From Chromera velia (Eukaryota > Sar > Chromeraceae): a DNA stretch of 64,000 bases. The position numbers were made by a program, and so were the translations under genes. The first letter of the stretch is position 1; every line of letters begins with the position of its first letter. Of the stretch, positions 22,599 through 34,858 are shown piece by piece. The stretch lies in contig JAHBMJ010003252.1 of assembly GCA_018398765.1 (NCBI GenBank), positions 20,001-84,000 on the forward strand. Direction: 5' to 3'. A model generated the notes under the pieces. That model searched no databases, had not been told where the DNA came from, and worked only from the letters and a program-made list of their open reading frames with translations.

Positions 22599-24211
22599 TG
22601 ACCCTTTGTGGCTTCTCTCTCCCTGCCCCCTTCCCTTTCATTGTGCTGTTCTTCATTCTCACATCTTTTCTTTCCTGGACGCATAGTATGACCTTCTTCT
22701 CGACTCCCCTCCCAGTTTGGTTTTGCTTCTGCTTTTTGACTCCGGATGCGTGAGTACGTGTGTCACTGCATGCGCCTGCTGATTAAGCTGTGGGCGTCCC
22801 GCCCTCTAGCCCTCCTTCAGTGCTTGCTTTCCTCCAGGTTTTCCTCCTCCTTCTGCTCCTCTTCCACCGTAGTGTACAGTGTGAGGAAATTGTGGAGCAC
22901 TCTTGCAGCGAGTGGCTGAACATACTGATAGCCAGTGTCCTGTTTTTTCTCCGTCAGCCGTACTTACTACCACCCTTGACTGGCTCGTTTGCCGGTGCAT
23001 TTCCTGTGCAGGTGTCGCAAATGCGAAGTCAGGCGGCGAGCCCTACGGGGAGGGGTCAGGTGGACGGGGTGGAGAATCGCTGCTGGTGGTGGACCCGGGT
23101 GAGGATTCACCAGAGAAACCTGATGATCATTCTCGAGCACCCGTACTGTTGTATGCAGCTGTTCTTCTTCAGTTTACAGCCGTGTGACAATTGATTTGAC
23201 GGCGTCTGTTCCCCTTCCTGTCGGTTCTCGTTTCTCAATTCTTTCCTTTGCATGGTCGGAGCAAGAGCTGCCCTGTTTGCCGCTTTACTCTTGCCCTCGT
23301 AGACACCAACTCTGCTTTTTTCCGTTGGTTTGCTTCTCGGTTGTGAACCTTTTGTTCTTGTGTGTGGCCTTGCCTTGTCCGCCCGGCCTGCTTTGCTCTG
23401 CACCTGTACGCAGAGTCAGCATTTATCCCTCTTTGCTGGCCGCTTTCTAGATCTACTAAATGCATTGGCCTTTCTGCGCACATGTGTGCCTGCATTGCTT
23501 TGCCTCCTGCCCCTCAAGAAATCGTTGCAGACCATGCGATGACTTCAATGCCTCTTGGGACGCAACGCAGACAAACGGGTCCGTCAGTTTGTCTTCTAGG
23601 CACCGAGGGAGCTAGGGACCTTTACTCGGTTTGACTCCCTCCCCTTGTAATTGAGGGGAGGCCGCCTCCTCTAACCCCGTGCCCATTTTCATTGCTTGGT
23701 TCTCTGCACGATTGGAGATCTGCAGCTGTCGAGTCTCAGACTGATTCTTGTCGCTTGCACCGCGTATCTGTTAGACCAGACCCCAGCTGGTTTATTTGTA
23801 TTGTGTATCAACCTTGATATTTTTTCGGTGCTCTGTTTCTTAGATAACGTCTCGTGCCTTGATCCGCATTCTTCTGGGTTAAGCCTTCAGCTGGCGGAAG
23901 TCCTTTCCATGCGCACCGTCTTCCTGTGTCACTTTTCCTTCTGTCCCTTCAAATCCTATTGCAGAAGGTCAGACCGGGACAGACGATGGCGCTCTGTTGT
24001 TGGGCGTGACTGGTGGACGCAGGTCTGCGCATGTTTCGGTTGGATGGGTCCTTTCAGCTGAAGCTCGTGCACGTGCTCCCACGCCAGCGGTCAGTCTTTT
24101 GGCGAATTCTTCTCGGCTCTTGTGCAGTCTTGGGTTCGTACCGGCTTTGCTCGTCCCCATACTCTTCGCAGATTGCTCCGTTTCTGTCTCACTTCGCGTC
24201 TCACTTTGCAG

Positions 24212-27200
24212 AACCCTTCAGACATCGTGGCTGACTCCTCCCCGGGATCTGACCAGTCTGGAAGAGGATTTTCTGATGCCCTCCTCGAACAGCCCCAGCA
24301 AGGTCGGTCATGTCAGCGTGCGTCAGCTCGTTCTTTCTTTGTGCTCTCGTCCGTGTGTCTTGTCCATCGGGGCCGGCCTCTTCTCGTCTTCACCTGCATG
24401 CAGAGTCAGGCTGAGCACAGTTACGCTCCCTTTCCGGGATTCTTTCGTTGCTCTGCGCACAGATGTGCCTTTATCGCCTCGTTTGCCTTCTCTCTCCTCG
24501 AAATTGTTGCAGGCGGCGAGAGGAGCGGGACGGTGTCGGCCTTTTTGAGCCGCACTGATCTGCCGGTAGGTTTTTAAGTTATGGCAAATGTAATCCAATT
24601 GGCAGTCCGCTGAAACACGCCCCGAGATCAAATCTGCCCACTGGACTTATGTTCCGCATCTGTCTAACCTGCCAGATGACGGAAAAAATGGAAATGGGGG
24701 AAGGCGTACTGAAAATATGTGCCGCTGGAACATCTTCTGATGCTCATTTGCATTCGTCCGTTTTCTTTCGTGCCGTCACTTCTATCAGTCTGTCCGTTTT
24801 CACCGAGCTCCCTCTTTGTCCGCCGTGGCCCCTCTCTATCTGTTGTTTCCATGAGTCTGAAAAGGCTTTTCTGCAGAGATGGCTTTCGTGTTTAATAACG
24901 AAGCAAGTCTTTCCTCGTGCGTGTTGTGTTCTGTTTTTGACTTCCTCAGTTGAGATTCACTAGTGTCCTTTGCACTGTTTTGAACGAGCACTGTGGAGCT
25001 GGACCTCAACTTGAAATTCGTTTGTATGAACGTCTAAGTCTTGCTGTTGCGGTTGCTTTGTCTGCATGCAGGACGATGTGACGGTCGTCCTCCTGATGAA
25101 GGCGATTTCTGGCCTCACAAAGCTGAAGAAGTTGGGTCAGGGGGGCTTTGGAGAGGTCTGGGAGGGGGAACTAAACGGAGAAGCCGTGGCCATCAAGATG
25201 ATTTCGGAGAGAAGGAGCCAGGGACAGACGATGGGAACGATCGTGAAACAAGAGAAACACAGGAAGCACATTGCTAGGGAAGTTTTGGCCCTCATGAAGA
25301 GTGTGCTGGAAGTCGATCCGCACGTCTGCAAATTCTTCGGTGCCTACCCTGCGCGGGTCAGTCACTTGAGACGATCAGCAAGAGGCTTGTCAATGAAAGG
25401 AGACCTTTCTCTGCGTTGTCAGGAAGTCCTAGTGCTTCTTTTCCGCTGCTGCTGTTTCTCCAAGTGCCTGCCCTTCAGTTTTCATCCCCTTGCCCCGCAG
25501 GGTTGCACGCTCCTCGTCCTGGAGTTGTGTCAAGGTGATCTGACGAAGCTAACCAGGAGAGGAAAGCGTCTGTCTCTGGACGCAGCAAGATCGATCACGC
25601 GGACCATTGCAGAGACCCTTGATCGGCTTCACAAAAAGCGCATCAAGCACCTAGACCTGAAGCAAGCCAATGTGCTGCTGAAACAGCTGCCGACTGGAGA
25701 CCTAGATTCAGAAATTGAAACCGTGTGCGAGGGGATTCGGATGTCGGATTTTGGTCTGGCGCAGACGCAAATTGCAGACGGTTTTGTTGTCGGCACTGGT
25801 GGTGGGGGGACGCCTCCGTACATGGCTCCTGAGCAGCTAAGGGGGCTGAATGAAAAGGATGATCTCACAAAGGTCGATGTGTACGCACTTGCCCTTCTCC
25901 TTTGGGAACTTCTGTCTGGAAAGAGGGCGTGGAAAGGAAAGAGTTGTGAGGAGATTCGGGTTCTTGTGCTCAACGGAGATAGACCTCCACTAAAGGTCGG
26001 TGAGTTGTTTTTTCCTGATCAACCGCCGCTTTTGCGGAACGGAATTCCTGCCGACTTATATCCCTCCAGCATCTTTGTAGTCTTCTTGACAGAAATCGGC
26101 GCTCTGAGCGCATCGTGTCAAAGCAAAGGAGAACCATTCGACTTCTTCTGAAGCACAGCTTTCGCCGCACAACTGATGTACAAGAGATTCACATTTATTG
26201 TTTCGTAAGACTGCGGATCGTCGTGTAGGTGCGTTGTAATGCATGTAGCAGTGCACCAGGCCGTTTCTGTTTCTCTCTCCTGGTGCGTGGAATTAATCTC
26301 AAATTGTCGGCGAGCGAGCGAGTGGTAATCTGGATCGTGCGCGTCACTCCAGCCTTAACCTGTGCCTACATGAATCGATATCCTCTTTTCAATCGATTCT
26401 TGCTTTGATTAATGCATGTGAGTCCTGGTCTCCTGAGATTTTGTCCATATTCTTCTTCTGGATGTCTTGCAGGACATTCCTTCGGAAATGCGCCCCCTTG
26501 TGTCCTGCATGTGGAGACAGAACGCGTCTGAGCGACCAACGGCGGAGGAGTGTGCGGAGCTTTTGAGCTTGGATGTCGGTTTTGCTCCTGTGTTTCTGTC
26601 TCATGAGCGTCGTATCTTGATAAATGGTACAATTTGTTGCCTGCCATAACGGCTTCCTGGTGTGCATGCGTACATAATGCACCAGAGGTCCCATTATTTG
26701 CTTCTGCAATACTAATATTTGAACTCAACCTCGAAGAGGCACCGTGCTTGAAAATGCCTTTCGCTTCGCCCTGGGCGGTGTCTTTTGCCAGTCTACTGAG
26801 GTGGCGTTTGTGTTTTGCAATCCTTTGTCCAGAGTCCGCCTGTGTGAGCTGTTGTTGATGCCGGGACCTGAAACGTACAGTGACCTATCCGTCTGGTCCA
26901 TTTCTTCTTCTTCCTCTCCCATTTCTTCTTCCGTGCAGCCCTCGCTCTTCTCTCGCGCAAGTCCTGAGTTGTTCTCCGTTGAAGTTGACTCAGGAAACTC
27001 TTTTCACATAAAGGCTCTGCTGAAGCTGGGTCTTGTTGACGTTAACTGCCGGCTCAACTGGGTGGGTTTTTCTTTCCACTTAGTTGGACGTGTACTTTTC
27101 TCTGTTGAATTTTCTTCGATTGAATGCGTCCGTGTCAACCTCACCTGTTGCTTTGACAAATGCTTCGTAAGTCAAGAGTGCCGTGTGTTGGAGTCCGCAC

Positions 27201-28169
27201 ATTCATTCAGCATTCGACCCTAGCTGTCTTCTTTCTTTGGACCAACGGGGTAGGTCAAAAGGCCTCCAGAGTATTTCATGTGTTTAACTTTCCATGTCGT
27301 TGTGCAGAGAGTCGGACTGGTCGTATGCCGGCGCTTCAAGACAGCTGAGACGAACCAGCGAGATTCCAGCGCTTTTCTGAGCTACCCTTCCATGAAATAG
27401 AACGTCGTGTTTCCGTGTCTCTTCCCTTCACTACCTTTAGGCCTGATCTGATTAATTCCGGTTCTCTTTTATGTTCTGTGGTCTTCGTTTTCACGTCAAC
27501 CTGCCGTTGGGCTGGTTTGTGATTTTTTGACTGCATTGGGGATGCATGTACTCTTCGGAGGATTCCTGCAGCCGCCCCTTTATGACACGGCTAAGATGAC
27601 CGCTGCTCACGTGGCTGCCTTTTCGGGGCAAGTTGAAACCCTCATGGTTCTTGCAGACGCGGGTGCTGAGTTGAACGCGATGGATTCGGTCGGTCGAAAT
27701 CTTATTGCGTTGCAGATTTCTCTCTCACTATGTCCTCTTGGACTTTGTGAATTCCACAGTGAGGGTAACTGTTTCTCTGTTGCCGTTGTTGCCGTCTCTA
27801 CAAGTCGCTCCGGTGCCCCCGCAGCATCCATCCTGTATGTTACTTCTATACTTGCAGCACGGACGCTCTCCCGCTGAGTGCTGCTCGCTGTTCTGCTACA
27901 ATTCTGAAAAACGGATGAAGTTTCGCAGGGTTCTCGAGGCACTCCAGGGCAAGGCGAAGAAATCGAACCTGGTCAGTCATCTATAGCGGCACCACTGATC
28001 GAGGTGCCTCACTTTCTCGCTGAAAGATCGATCTGCTCTCCCCCCGTCGCCCCTGTATGTCACTGATGCCTGCCGTTACACGGTAGCTTTCCTGCCGGCG
28101 TACTTCTACCTCTCTGCTCCATTTCTGCAGGTCCTTAAGGACACATATCAATCTGTGGAAGTGTGTTAG
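24212..28169 (+). CDS. Protein kinase with C-terminal ankyrin region
   Basis: Exons: 24212-24302, 24513-24565, 25072-25356, 25501-25995, 26473-26574, 26939-27061, 27572-27688, 27858-27971, and perhaps 28131-28169 (stop TAG). All junctions are in frame, and nearly all introns are phase 0. After a Ser/Gly/Asp linker come the kinase landmarks: G-loop LGQGGFGEVWEG, VAIKMI lysine, REVLALM (helix C Glu), HLDLKQANVLL (HRD as HLD), MSDFGLAQ, YMAPEQL and ADVYALALLLWELLSG-like lobe F. A short exon with MWRQNASERPTAEECAELL closes the C-lobe. Ankyrin-like repeats follow (HIKALLKLGLVDVN; KMTAAHVAAFSGQVETL). All catalytic residues are present, so activity is plausible; tyrosine-kinase-like (TKL) affinity is inferred from the GxGxFGxVW loop. 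More 5' exons probably exist. The final exon is weak, and the transcript could instead run on into the next kinase unit. Confidence 0.82.
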
Positions 28170-28623
28170 GGGGGTTCGGTTCAGCTTGTCTGTGGTATTT
28201 CGGAGAGTCAGCCGATGTGTTCCTCTCCCGTTGAAGCAGAAAAGAGGTGCACGCCTCTGAGTCACTTACAGTCAGCTGGAATGGCGGCCAGGCGTTCACT
28301 CTCCACTAGTAGTGCGTGAAAAGGCTCGGCATCTCCGGTGAGACATTTGTCACTGTCTCTCTTTCCCAGCTCTTGCACGCGCCGATTTCTTACTCACTCC
28401 AGCGGCTTGGTTCTTGTGCTGGGCCCGTCCTTCGCCACTTTCTTCTACTGTTTCAGCATTTACCCTGTTCTGATTTCAAACTCCACTCAGCCAAAGTGCC
28501 TCGGAAGTTGCTGAATCTTTCTGCTTGGTGACCTGATCTTATCCAGTCTCTGAGCAAAGCCTGCGATACGTTTGCCATGACGTGATTTTCACGTATTGGT
28601 ATCTTCGTTCCTTTTCCCTGCAG

Positions 28624-31600
28624 GGAGGTGCAACTTATTTGACGCACAATGAAAGAGAGACGCTTGCTGCTGTGCCCGGTCTTGAAGTTGCTGAGGCTCG
28701 CTTCGTGAGGGATGGGACGTGGGGACCCGTGTTCAAGGGAATGCTTCACAGGCAGCCGGTAGCAGTTGAGAGGGTCCAGGCTTGCAGTGCTCAGGCAGTG
28801 AAGGAGGTGTCAGCGATGGTGTCGGCTATGAGGAAGGGAGTCTCTCATGCGAACATCCGCAAGTCATTTGGCAGTTATACATGCCCGGTCAGCTTAGAAC
28901 AAACTTATCAAACTTGCAACTCTCCAGAAAATCGCCTCACTTTACGGAATGCCATGAGTGTGCTGAGCGTGTGGCAACATCCCCGCCCCTTCAGACGTAT
29001 GAAAATGTCTAAATCAGACGACAGCGGGAGACCTTGATTCCATACTTTGGGTGTTTGGCCTTACTTCTTCGCAAATTGAATGCTTTTTGTGGGCCCGAAG
29101 GAAGGAAACAGTGCATGCTTGTGTCCTTCCTCTCTGCAGGACGCTGGGAGCGCGCTACTCGTTTTGGAGCTGTGTGAGTCTGTCATGACTTGGCTAACTG
29201 ATAAAGGGCCTGTGTCTGTGAGAGCTGCTCTCTCAGTTGCCTGCACGATTGCAGGCGCCCTCGCGGAACTGCATACGCATGACATGTCTCATGGAGCTTT
29301 GAAGCTGGAAAACGTGCTCGTCGAGGGAAAAATTGAGTCACAGAGCGCTTTGTGGGGAAAATTTGAGAGACTGCGCGCGTTGTGCAACTCTATACGACTT
29401 TCTGGGTTCGGCTTGACACAGTCCCCGTTGGGACCCCGTCGGTGCGGTACACCTCAGTACATTTCTCCTGAGCAGTGGGGGAATGGAGGGGTGCCCACTA
29501 AGAAGGCCGACGTGTACGCACTGGGATTTATTCTGTGGGAACTTCTGTCAGGAAAGAGGGCGTGGGAGGGGAAGAGTTGTGAGGAGATTCGGGTTCTTGT
29601 GCTCAACGGAGATAGGCCACCACTGAAGGTCCGTCAGTCAGGCGGTAGGTTTTCAATTTGACATGGAGACTGCAATGCTCTTACCGTTGCAGAGTTTGCA
29701 AAAAGGCCATATTTGCCTATCGTTGACTCGATGAAAAGTGTGTTTGTGGTCGATAACGCTTTTTCCGTTTGTCTGGGAACGGACAAAATGCTTTGCGAGC
29801 ACGTGTCGTGCAGTCGGAGAACGGAAGATCTCTCAGAAAACCTATTCCTGCCGCTTCTTTACTTTGAGTGACGTTGCCATTCTTTAGGAATATCCGGGAT
29901 CGTTTCGGTTGTCAGAGAGGGTAAAAACATTGCGATTTCTCGTCAAATTACAGAGCGAGAACGGATCTTTTGTGTGTACCGATAATCCGGCGACGTTTGA
30001 CGTTTGTTCCTTTCTTTCTCCGCTGATATGAGCAGGCGATGGAGCCCAGAGTGGCAGATTTCATGTCTCGGATGTGGGGACAGGAAGCGGTTACGCGGCC
30101 GACTGCGGCTGAGATCGCGGAGGAGTTCAACAGATCAGGCGAGGTCGTGAACGCATCTATGTCATTGAGAGCTGTCAGTTGCCCATGGCTTGTAGCATTT
30201 TGCGTCACTCAGACGGAAATGAACTCTCAGTAATTCCGTGTATGGGTTGCCAGTTACAGGCAAATCTCTTTTCTACTCAACTCGCCGCATGCAGTCACTT
30301 TGCGCCAGCCCTTATTTGAAATGTTCTGAGAACTCGATGCCGCACCATTCAAGGAAGCCGAGCAAACAGATTCTCTGTCAGTGAGGGCACAAGGACAAAA
30401 GATGTCAGAAACCGGAGGCCGGATCTAGATTTTATAGAAGTATAGATCGATGGACCCATGCTGTTTGCGAATTCGCTCGCCCTCTTTTCGTCACCTCACT
30501 GCATGGCTTTCACAGGGAGTCTCAGTCAGGGAGATGCTCTTCGACGCAGTCGAGCGCTCAGACTCTTCTGCTGTGGCGAAGCTGCTGGCATCCGACCGGA
30601 TTAATGTCAACTGCAGGGGAGAGGTCAGTTTTGCCTCTTGTGTTGACGGTATCCATCCATCAGATTAGAGGATAATGCATGGTGCTGCAGGAATGAATAT
30701 TGCTGTGGAAAAATCAAGCTCCTGAAGAAATCTCGAGAAGTTCTACATCATCCCTTTCCCCGTTGGCTACTGCCGTCATTTAATTTCCGTCTGCATTTGG
30801 TTTTCATGGAAGTGTGTACTACAGGCATTGCAGCTAGGGTTGTGCACGCGCAACCGTCTGGATTTCCTTCCTCTCTCTGTGTGTGTTTTTCGTTGGTTGC
30901 ACCTCTTCGTCTATCCATGGCTGCAGGGTGGACGGACTCCGCTCCACGCTGCAGCATCCAGAGGCCACAATACCGTCGTCCCCATTCTTCTTGAGGCAGG
31001 AGCTGATCCATACATGGAAGACAGCGTACGTCTTTTCCTGCCTCGTTTCAATGACATCCTCACTTTACCTCCATCCTGCCTCTCTCAGTGTTCTTTTCTC
31101 GAATATGCGCTTGAGCATTTCTTTGTTTTTATGTCCTTACGTTCGTCGTTTGGTTCCTTTTTCTTCCCAGTACGTGGTTTTTTCCTTAGACGGTGGTTTG
31201 GAGTTTTGGCAGCACTTCGTCTCCCCGACTTTACATCTTCTCCGTTTTCGATCGGTGCAGTATGGAAGGACGCCACTCAACATTGCAGCCTTGAATGGTC
31301 ACGCTGAGGTCGTGTCTATTCTCCTTGATGCAGGCGCTGACAAGGAGAAGGCCGAAGTGAGTTTTTTCTTCTCAATCCTCTCATCCTCTCACTTTACGAG
31401 CGTTACTGTCTCTTCGTCTGTTTGTCTGTATCTTTGCTGGCCCATGCTTCCATTGTGCCTCGGATGGGTGCATCTGGGGATGTTTTTTGGCACCGTGTCT
31501 CCCCCTCTGTACTGGACTTCGTGTCATGAAGACATCCTCTTCTTCTTTGATTCCTTTGGTGCAGGACGGAAGGACGCCACTCCTGGAAGCAGCTGCCAGA

Positions 31601-32099
31601 GGCTACGATGATATCGTGTATAGTCTTCTTCAGGCAGGCGCTCGCGTGGAAAAGGCAGACAAAGTGGGTTTGCTTCTTCCTCCTCTAATCCTCTCGCTTT
31701 GCCTTCACCCCGTCTAAGTCATTCGCCCCTTCGTGCTTTTGTGGATTCATTTGCATGGTTTGTCGTTCAATCGTTCGTTCGTGTATTTGTGTGTTTTTTT
31801 TTGTTTCGTTCTCAAATGCGTTGATCGTTTGTGGAACGTCTCTCCTTCACCTCCGCTCCTCTCTGCAAGACCTCGTGTTGTGAGCGCCTTCTTGCTTCCT
31901 TATTCGCTCGCTGCAGGATGGAAGGACGCCCCTCCATGCTGCTGCTGCGGGAGGCTATGATGCTGTTGTGTCCGCCCTTCTTAAAGCAGGAGCTGCTGTT
32001 GACAAGGCAGACAATGTGAGTCTGACTTTCCCTCCCTCCCGTCTCTCTCTGTCTTCTCTCCTCGATTGTTGGTGCGGGTGCTTTCTTTCTTTCTTTCTT

Positions 32100-32130
<31 letters not shown>

Positions 32131-32201
32131 TTCATTCTTTCGTTTTTTCATTCTTTTTCTCCCTCTCTTTCTTTTTCTGTCTCTTTCTAGCTTTCGCCAG
32201 T

Positions 32202-32233
<32 letters not shown>

Positions 32234-32856
32234 TTTTTTTTTTTTCTTTCTTTCTTTCTTTCTTGCTTTCTTTTTTTCTTTCTTGCTTTCTTGCTTGCTT
32301 TCTTTCTTTCTTTCTTTCTTTCTTTTTTTTTTTCTTTCTTTCTTTTTTTTTTTCTTTCTTTCTTTCTTTCTTTTTTTCTTTCTTTCTTTCTTTGATTGTC
32401 TGTTCTGTGGTTGTTGGGTGCTTAGAGGGCTGCATGTCGAGACTCTTTCCGGCAGATCGCTGCCCTGCGTCCATTCGTGTATTTGTGTGTTTTTTTTCTG
32501 TTTCGTTCTCAAATGCGTTGATCGTTTGTGGAACGTCTCTCCTTCACCTCCGCTCTTCTCTGCAAGACCTCGTGTTGTGAGCGCCTTCTTGCTTCCTTAT
32601 TCGCTCGCTGCAGGATGGAAGGACGCCCCTCCATGCCGCTGCTGCGGGAGGCTGTAATAACGTTGTGTCCTTTCCAGTTTTCACATACAGGTTCCAGCCT
32701 GTGGGGATTGTCAGAAGCTATGATGCTGTTGTGTCCGCCCTTCTTAAAGCAGGAGCTGATGTTGACAAGGCAGACAATGTGAGCCTCCCTCCCGTCTCTC
32801 TCTGTCTTCTCTCCTCGATTGTTGGTGCGGGTGCTTTCTTTGTTTCTTTCTTTCTT

Positions 32857-32896
<40 letters not shown>

Positions 32897-34858
32897 CCTC
32901 TCTCTCCCTCCCTCTCCCCCCCCTCTCTCTCTCTCTTTTGTTCTGCCTCTTGCTCGTTTTCGCCACTTCTTTCTTTTTCTTTGTCCGTTCTGCCGTTGTT
33001 AGTTCCTTAGAAGGCTGCCTGTCGAGGGTCTTTCCCGCACCTCGTTGCCTCTTGTCTGCAACACCTCTTAGCAGATACGGTTGCTCCATTTATTGGCTTC
33101 TGCGTTTGCGCCTTGGGTCGTCAGTTATTTTATTCTTCTCTTCTTCTGTTCTTTTAGACTGCGGCATGCGGAGAGTCTTCCCGGAATCTCTTCCCCCCTT
33201 TATGCCGCACGTTTTGTTGTGAAGGCCTCCTTGAACCTTTCTCCAATCGATGCAGCTTAGAAAGACATCGCTCTGCTTCGCAGCTCGGGATGGACGCACT
33301 AGCGCCGTGTATATTCTTCTTCAAGCAGGCGCTGACAAGAACAAGGCAGACAAAGTGAGTCTTCTCCCGCCTCGTTTTCTCCCGTCGATTTGTATCCATC
33401 CCGCATCTCTCAGTCTTCGCACCTCAAGGCTTAGCGGTACTGATTCTTAGCTTGCGTGCTTGTTTGTTCGTTTGTTCGTTTTTCCCGCCATCCGTTGATT
33501 TCTTCCTTAGATAGCTGTGGAGAGTCTTTGCGGCACCTGATTCCCCCCTCTCTACTGATCCTCGTGTTGTGAAGGCCTCCTTGCTCTCCCGTTCGCTCGG
33601 TGCAGGAAGGAAGGACACCTCTCCATGTGGCAGCGTCGGAAGATCGTGATGCCGTCGTACCCATTCTCCATGAAGCAGGAGCAGATAAAGATATATCAAA
33701 CAACGTGAGTCTCCTCCTGTTTTGCGTCTCCCTCCATCCCTCTCGCCTTTTTAAAAGATGGATTTTCTTTGCTGGGAGATTTCTTTTGTTTATCCGTTCA
33801 TCTCTCTTCGTTGTTGTATCGGTTTGTTCCTTTATTCGCCTGTTTAGCAGACGGCAGTAAGAAATGTTTGCTGCACGCCGTCTCCCCCTTGCTCTTACGC
33901 CACCTGTTGGAAAAGCCCCTTGCTCTTTTTCGATTGGTGCAGTTTGGAAGGACGCCGCTCCATGTAGCAGCTGAGAGGGGACACGTTGACGTCGTCTCTA
34001 TTCTCCTCTGGGCAGGAGCTGACAAGGACAGAGCAGACAATGTGGGTTTTTTCTTTTTGCCCCTCATCCTCGCACTTTGCCTCCATGTCTCCCTCCACAT
34101 TGAAGATGACTTTTCTTTTCGTTCGGACGTTTCTTCGTCCATGCTTTCATCTCTCTTCTTTTGCCCGCTCATTCGTTTTTTCGTCCGTACATACTTTCAT
34201 TCAATGGTTTGTCAACCTTCATTCGTTTGTTTCTTGAGCCCCTGCGGGGATTCGCGCCGCAACGTCGTCTCCCCTTTGTAGATGAGGTTTTTCCTTTCTT
34301 CCCTCAGCCTTTCTCTCTTGCAGTATGCCGGCTTATCGTGATTGACTTCGCTTCTTCCTACACTTTCTTCTTCATTCATTCATTTTCCTTTCGTTCCTGA
34401 TTTTCCTAAATGACTGTGGGGAGTCTTTCAGACGCATCATGTTCCCGCTTTCTGCTACACCCCGTATTTCTGTGAGTCTCTTCCGGTCCCTTTTGACTCG
34501 ACACGCACTCAACACCCCTCTCACAAACTTCCTGTCTCTGCAAACCTGGAAGTGCCACCATGGCCTTTCATCCATGTTTCTGGGCTTCCCGATGTTGTTG
34601 TCTCTCTGTAGCTTCTAATCGGACAGGCACAGCCTGTTGGCTGGACTGGATGAACTGATTTTTTTTTCAAGTTTCTCTTCGGGCTTGAGTAAAGGCTCCA
34701 GGCGACCCAAAAAGGTCTCTGCTCTTTGCTTGCAGAATCGCGACACACCTCTTCAAATTGCAAGACAACGCGGTCACAAAGTCGTCGTCACCATGTTGAA
34801 GAGACGGAAGAATTGGTTCTTTACTCTGCTCAGCTGGTGTGGGAGGGCGACTCAGTGA
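28624..34858 (+). CDS. Pseudokinase with long ankyrin-repeat array
   Basis: Exons 28624-28887, 29140-29628 and 30036-30143 form a kinase fold like the upstream gene. Catalytic positions are lost: no glycine loop (VRDGTWGPVFKG), VAIK is VAVE, HRD is HGA (HGALKLENVL), DFG is GFG. The APE-like SPEQ and the ELLSGKRAW block are kept. Then 30516-30623 (ankyrin-like) and single-repeat exons 30927-31025, 31261-31356, 31565-31663, 31917-32015, 32614-32778, 33256-33354, 33606-33704 and 33943-34041 follow, with a final 34736-34858 (stop TGA). Most are exactly 99 nt, phase 0, and carry GRTPLH.AA..G...VV..LL.AGAD...AD. A scaffold or allosteric partner role is inferred. No start exon is visible; it may be spliced to the gene upstream. 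Confidence 0.83.
31776..32778. repeat. Recent duplication of an ankyrin exon and its 5' intron
   Basis: About 240 bp at 31776-32015 recurs at about 32470-32778, offset about 698 bp, with almost no mismatches in intron or exon. The second copy has 66 extra bases in the exon (22 codons, in frame) after GCGGGAGGCT. Confidence 0.9.
32085..32396. repeat. (TTTC)n/(TCTG)n microsatellite, about 300 bp
   Basis: Pyrimidine tetranucleotide repeats fill the intron between the two duplicated ankyrin exons. A shorter CT-rich tract sits at 32838-32935 in the next intron, so the repeat was probably part of the duplicated unit. Confidence 0.9.

Larger units (their letters stand above)
18733..24211. other. 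Long gene-poor stretch with scattered exon-like pieces
   Basis: Contents: the 3' flank of the Alba-like gene; (GGGA)n at 20757-20783; one orphan exon (21116-21208); an AT-rich island (about 21290-21660) followed by a GC-rich block (21665-21800); a 123-bp tandem repeat (22299-22598). From 22900 on there are exon-like pieces that may be 5' exons of the kinase gene: about 23012-23098, 23528-23572 and 23965-24020. Each follows a pyrimidine-rich GCAG, and together they carry Asp/Gly/Ser-rich open sequence. I could not chain them by phase. Confidence 0.4.

Noticed and set aside
32066-32512. Long Phe/Ser/Leu or Lys/Glu-rich ORFs on both strands
   Set aside because: These are translations of the (TTTC)n microsatellite in an intron.
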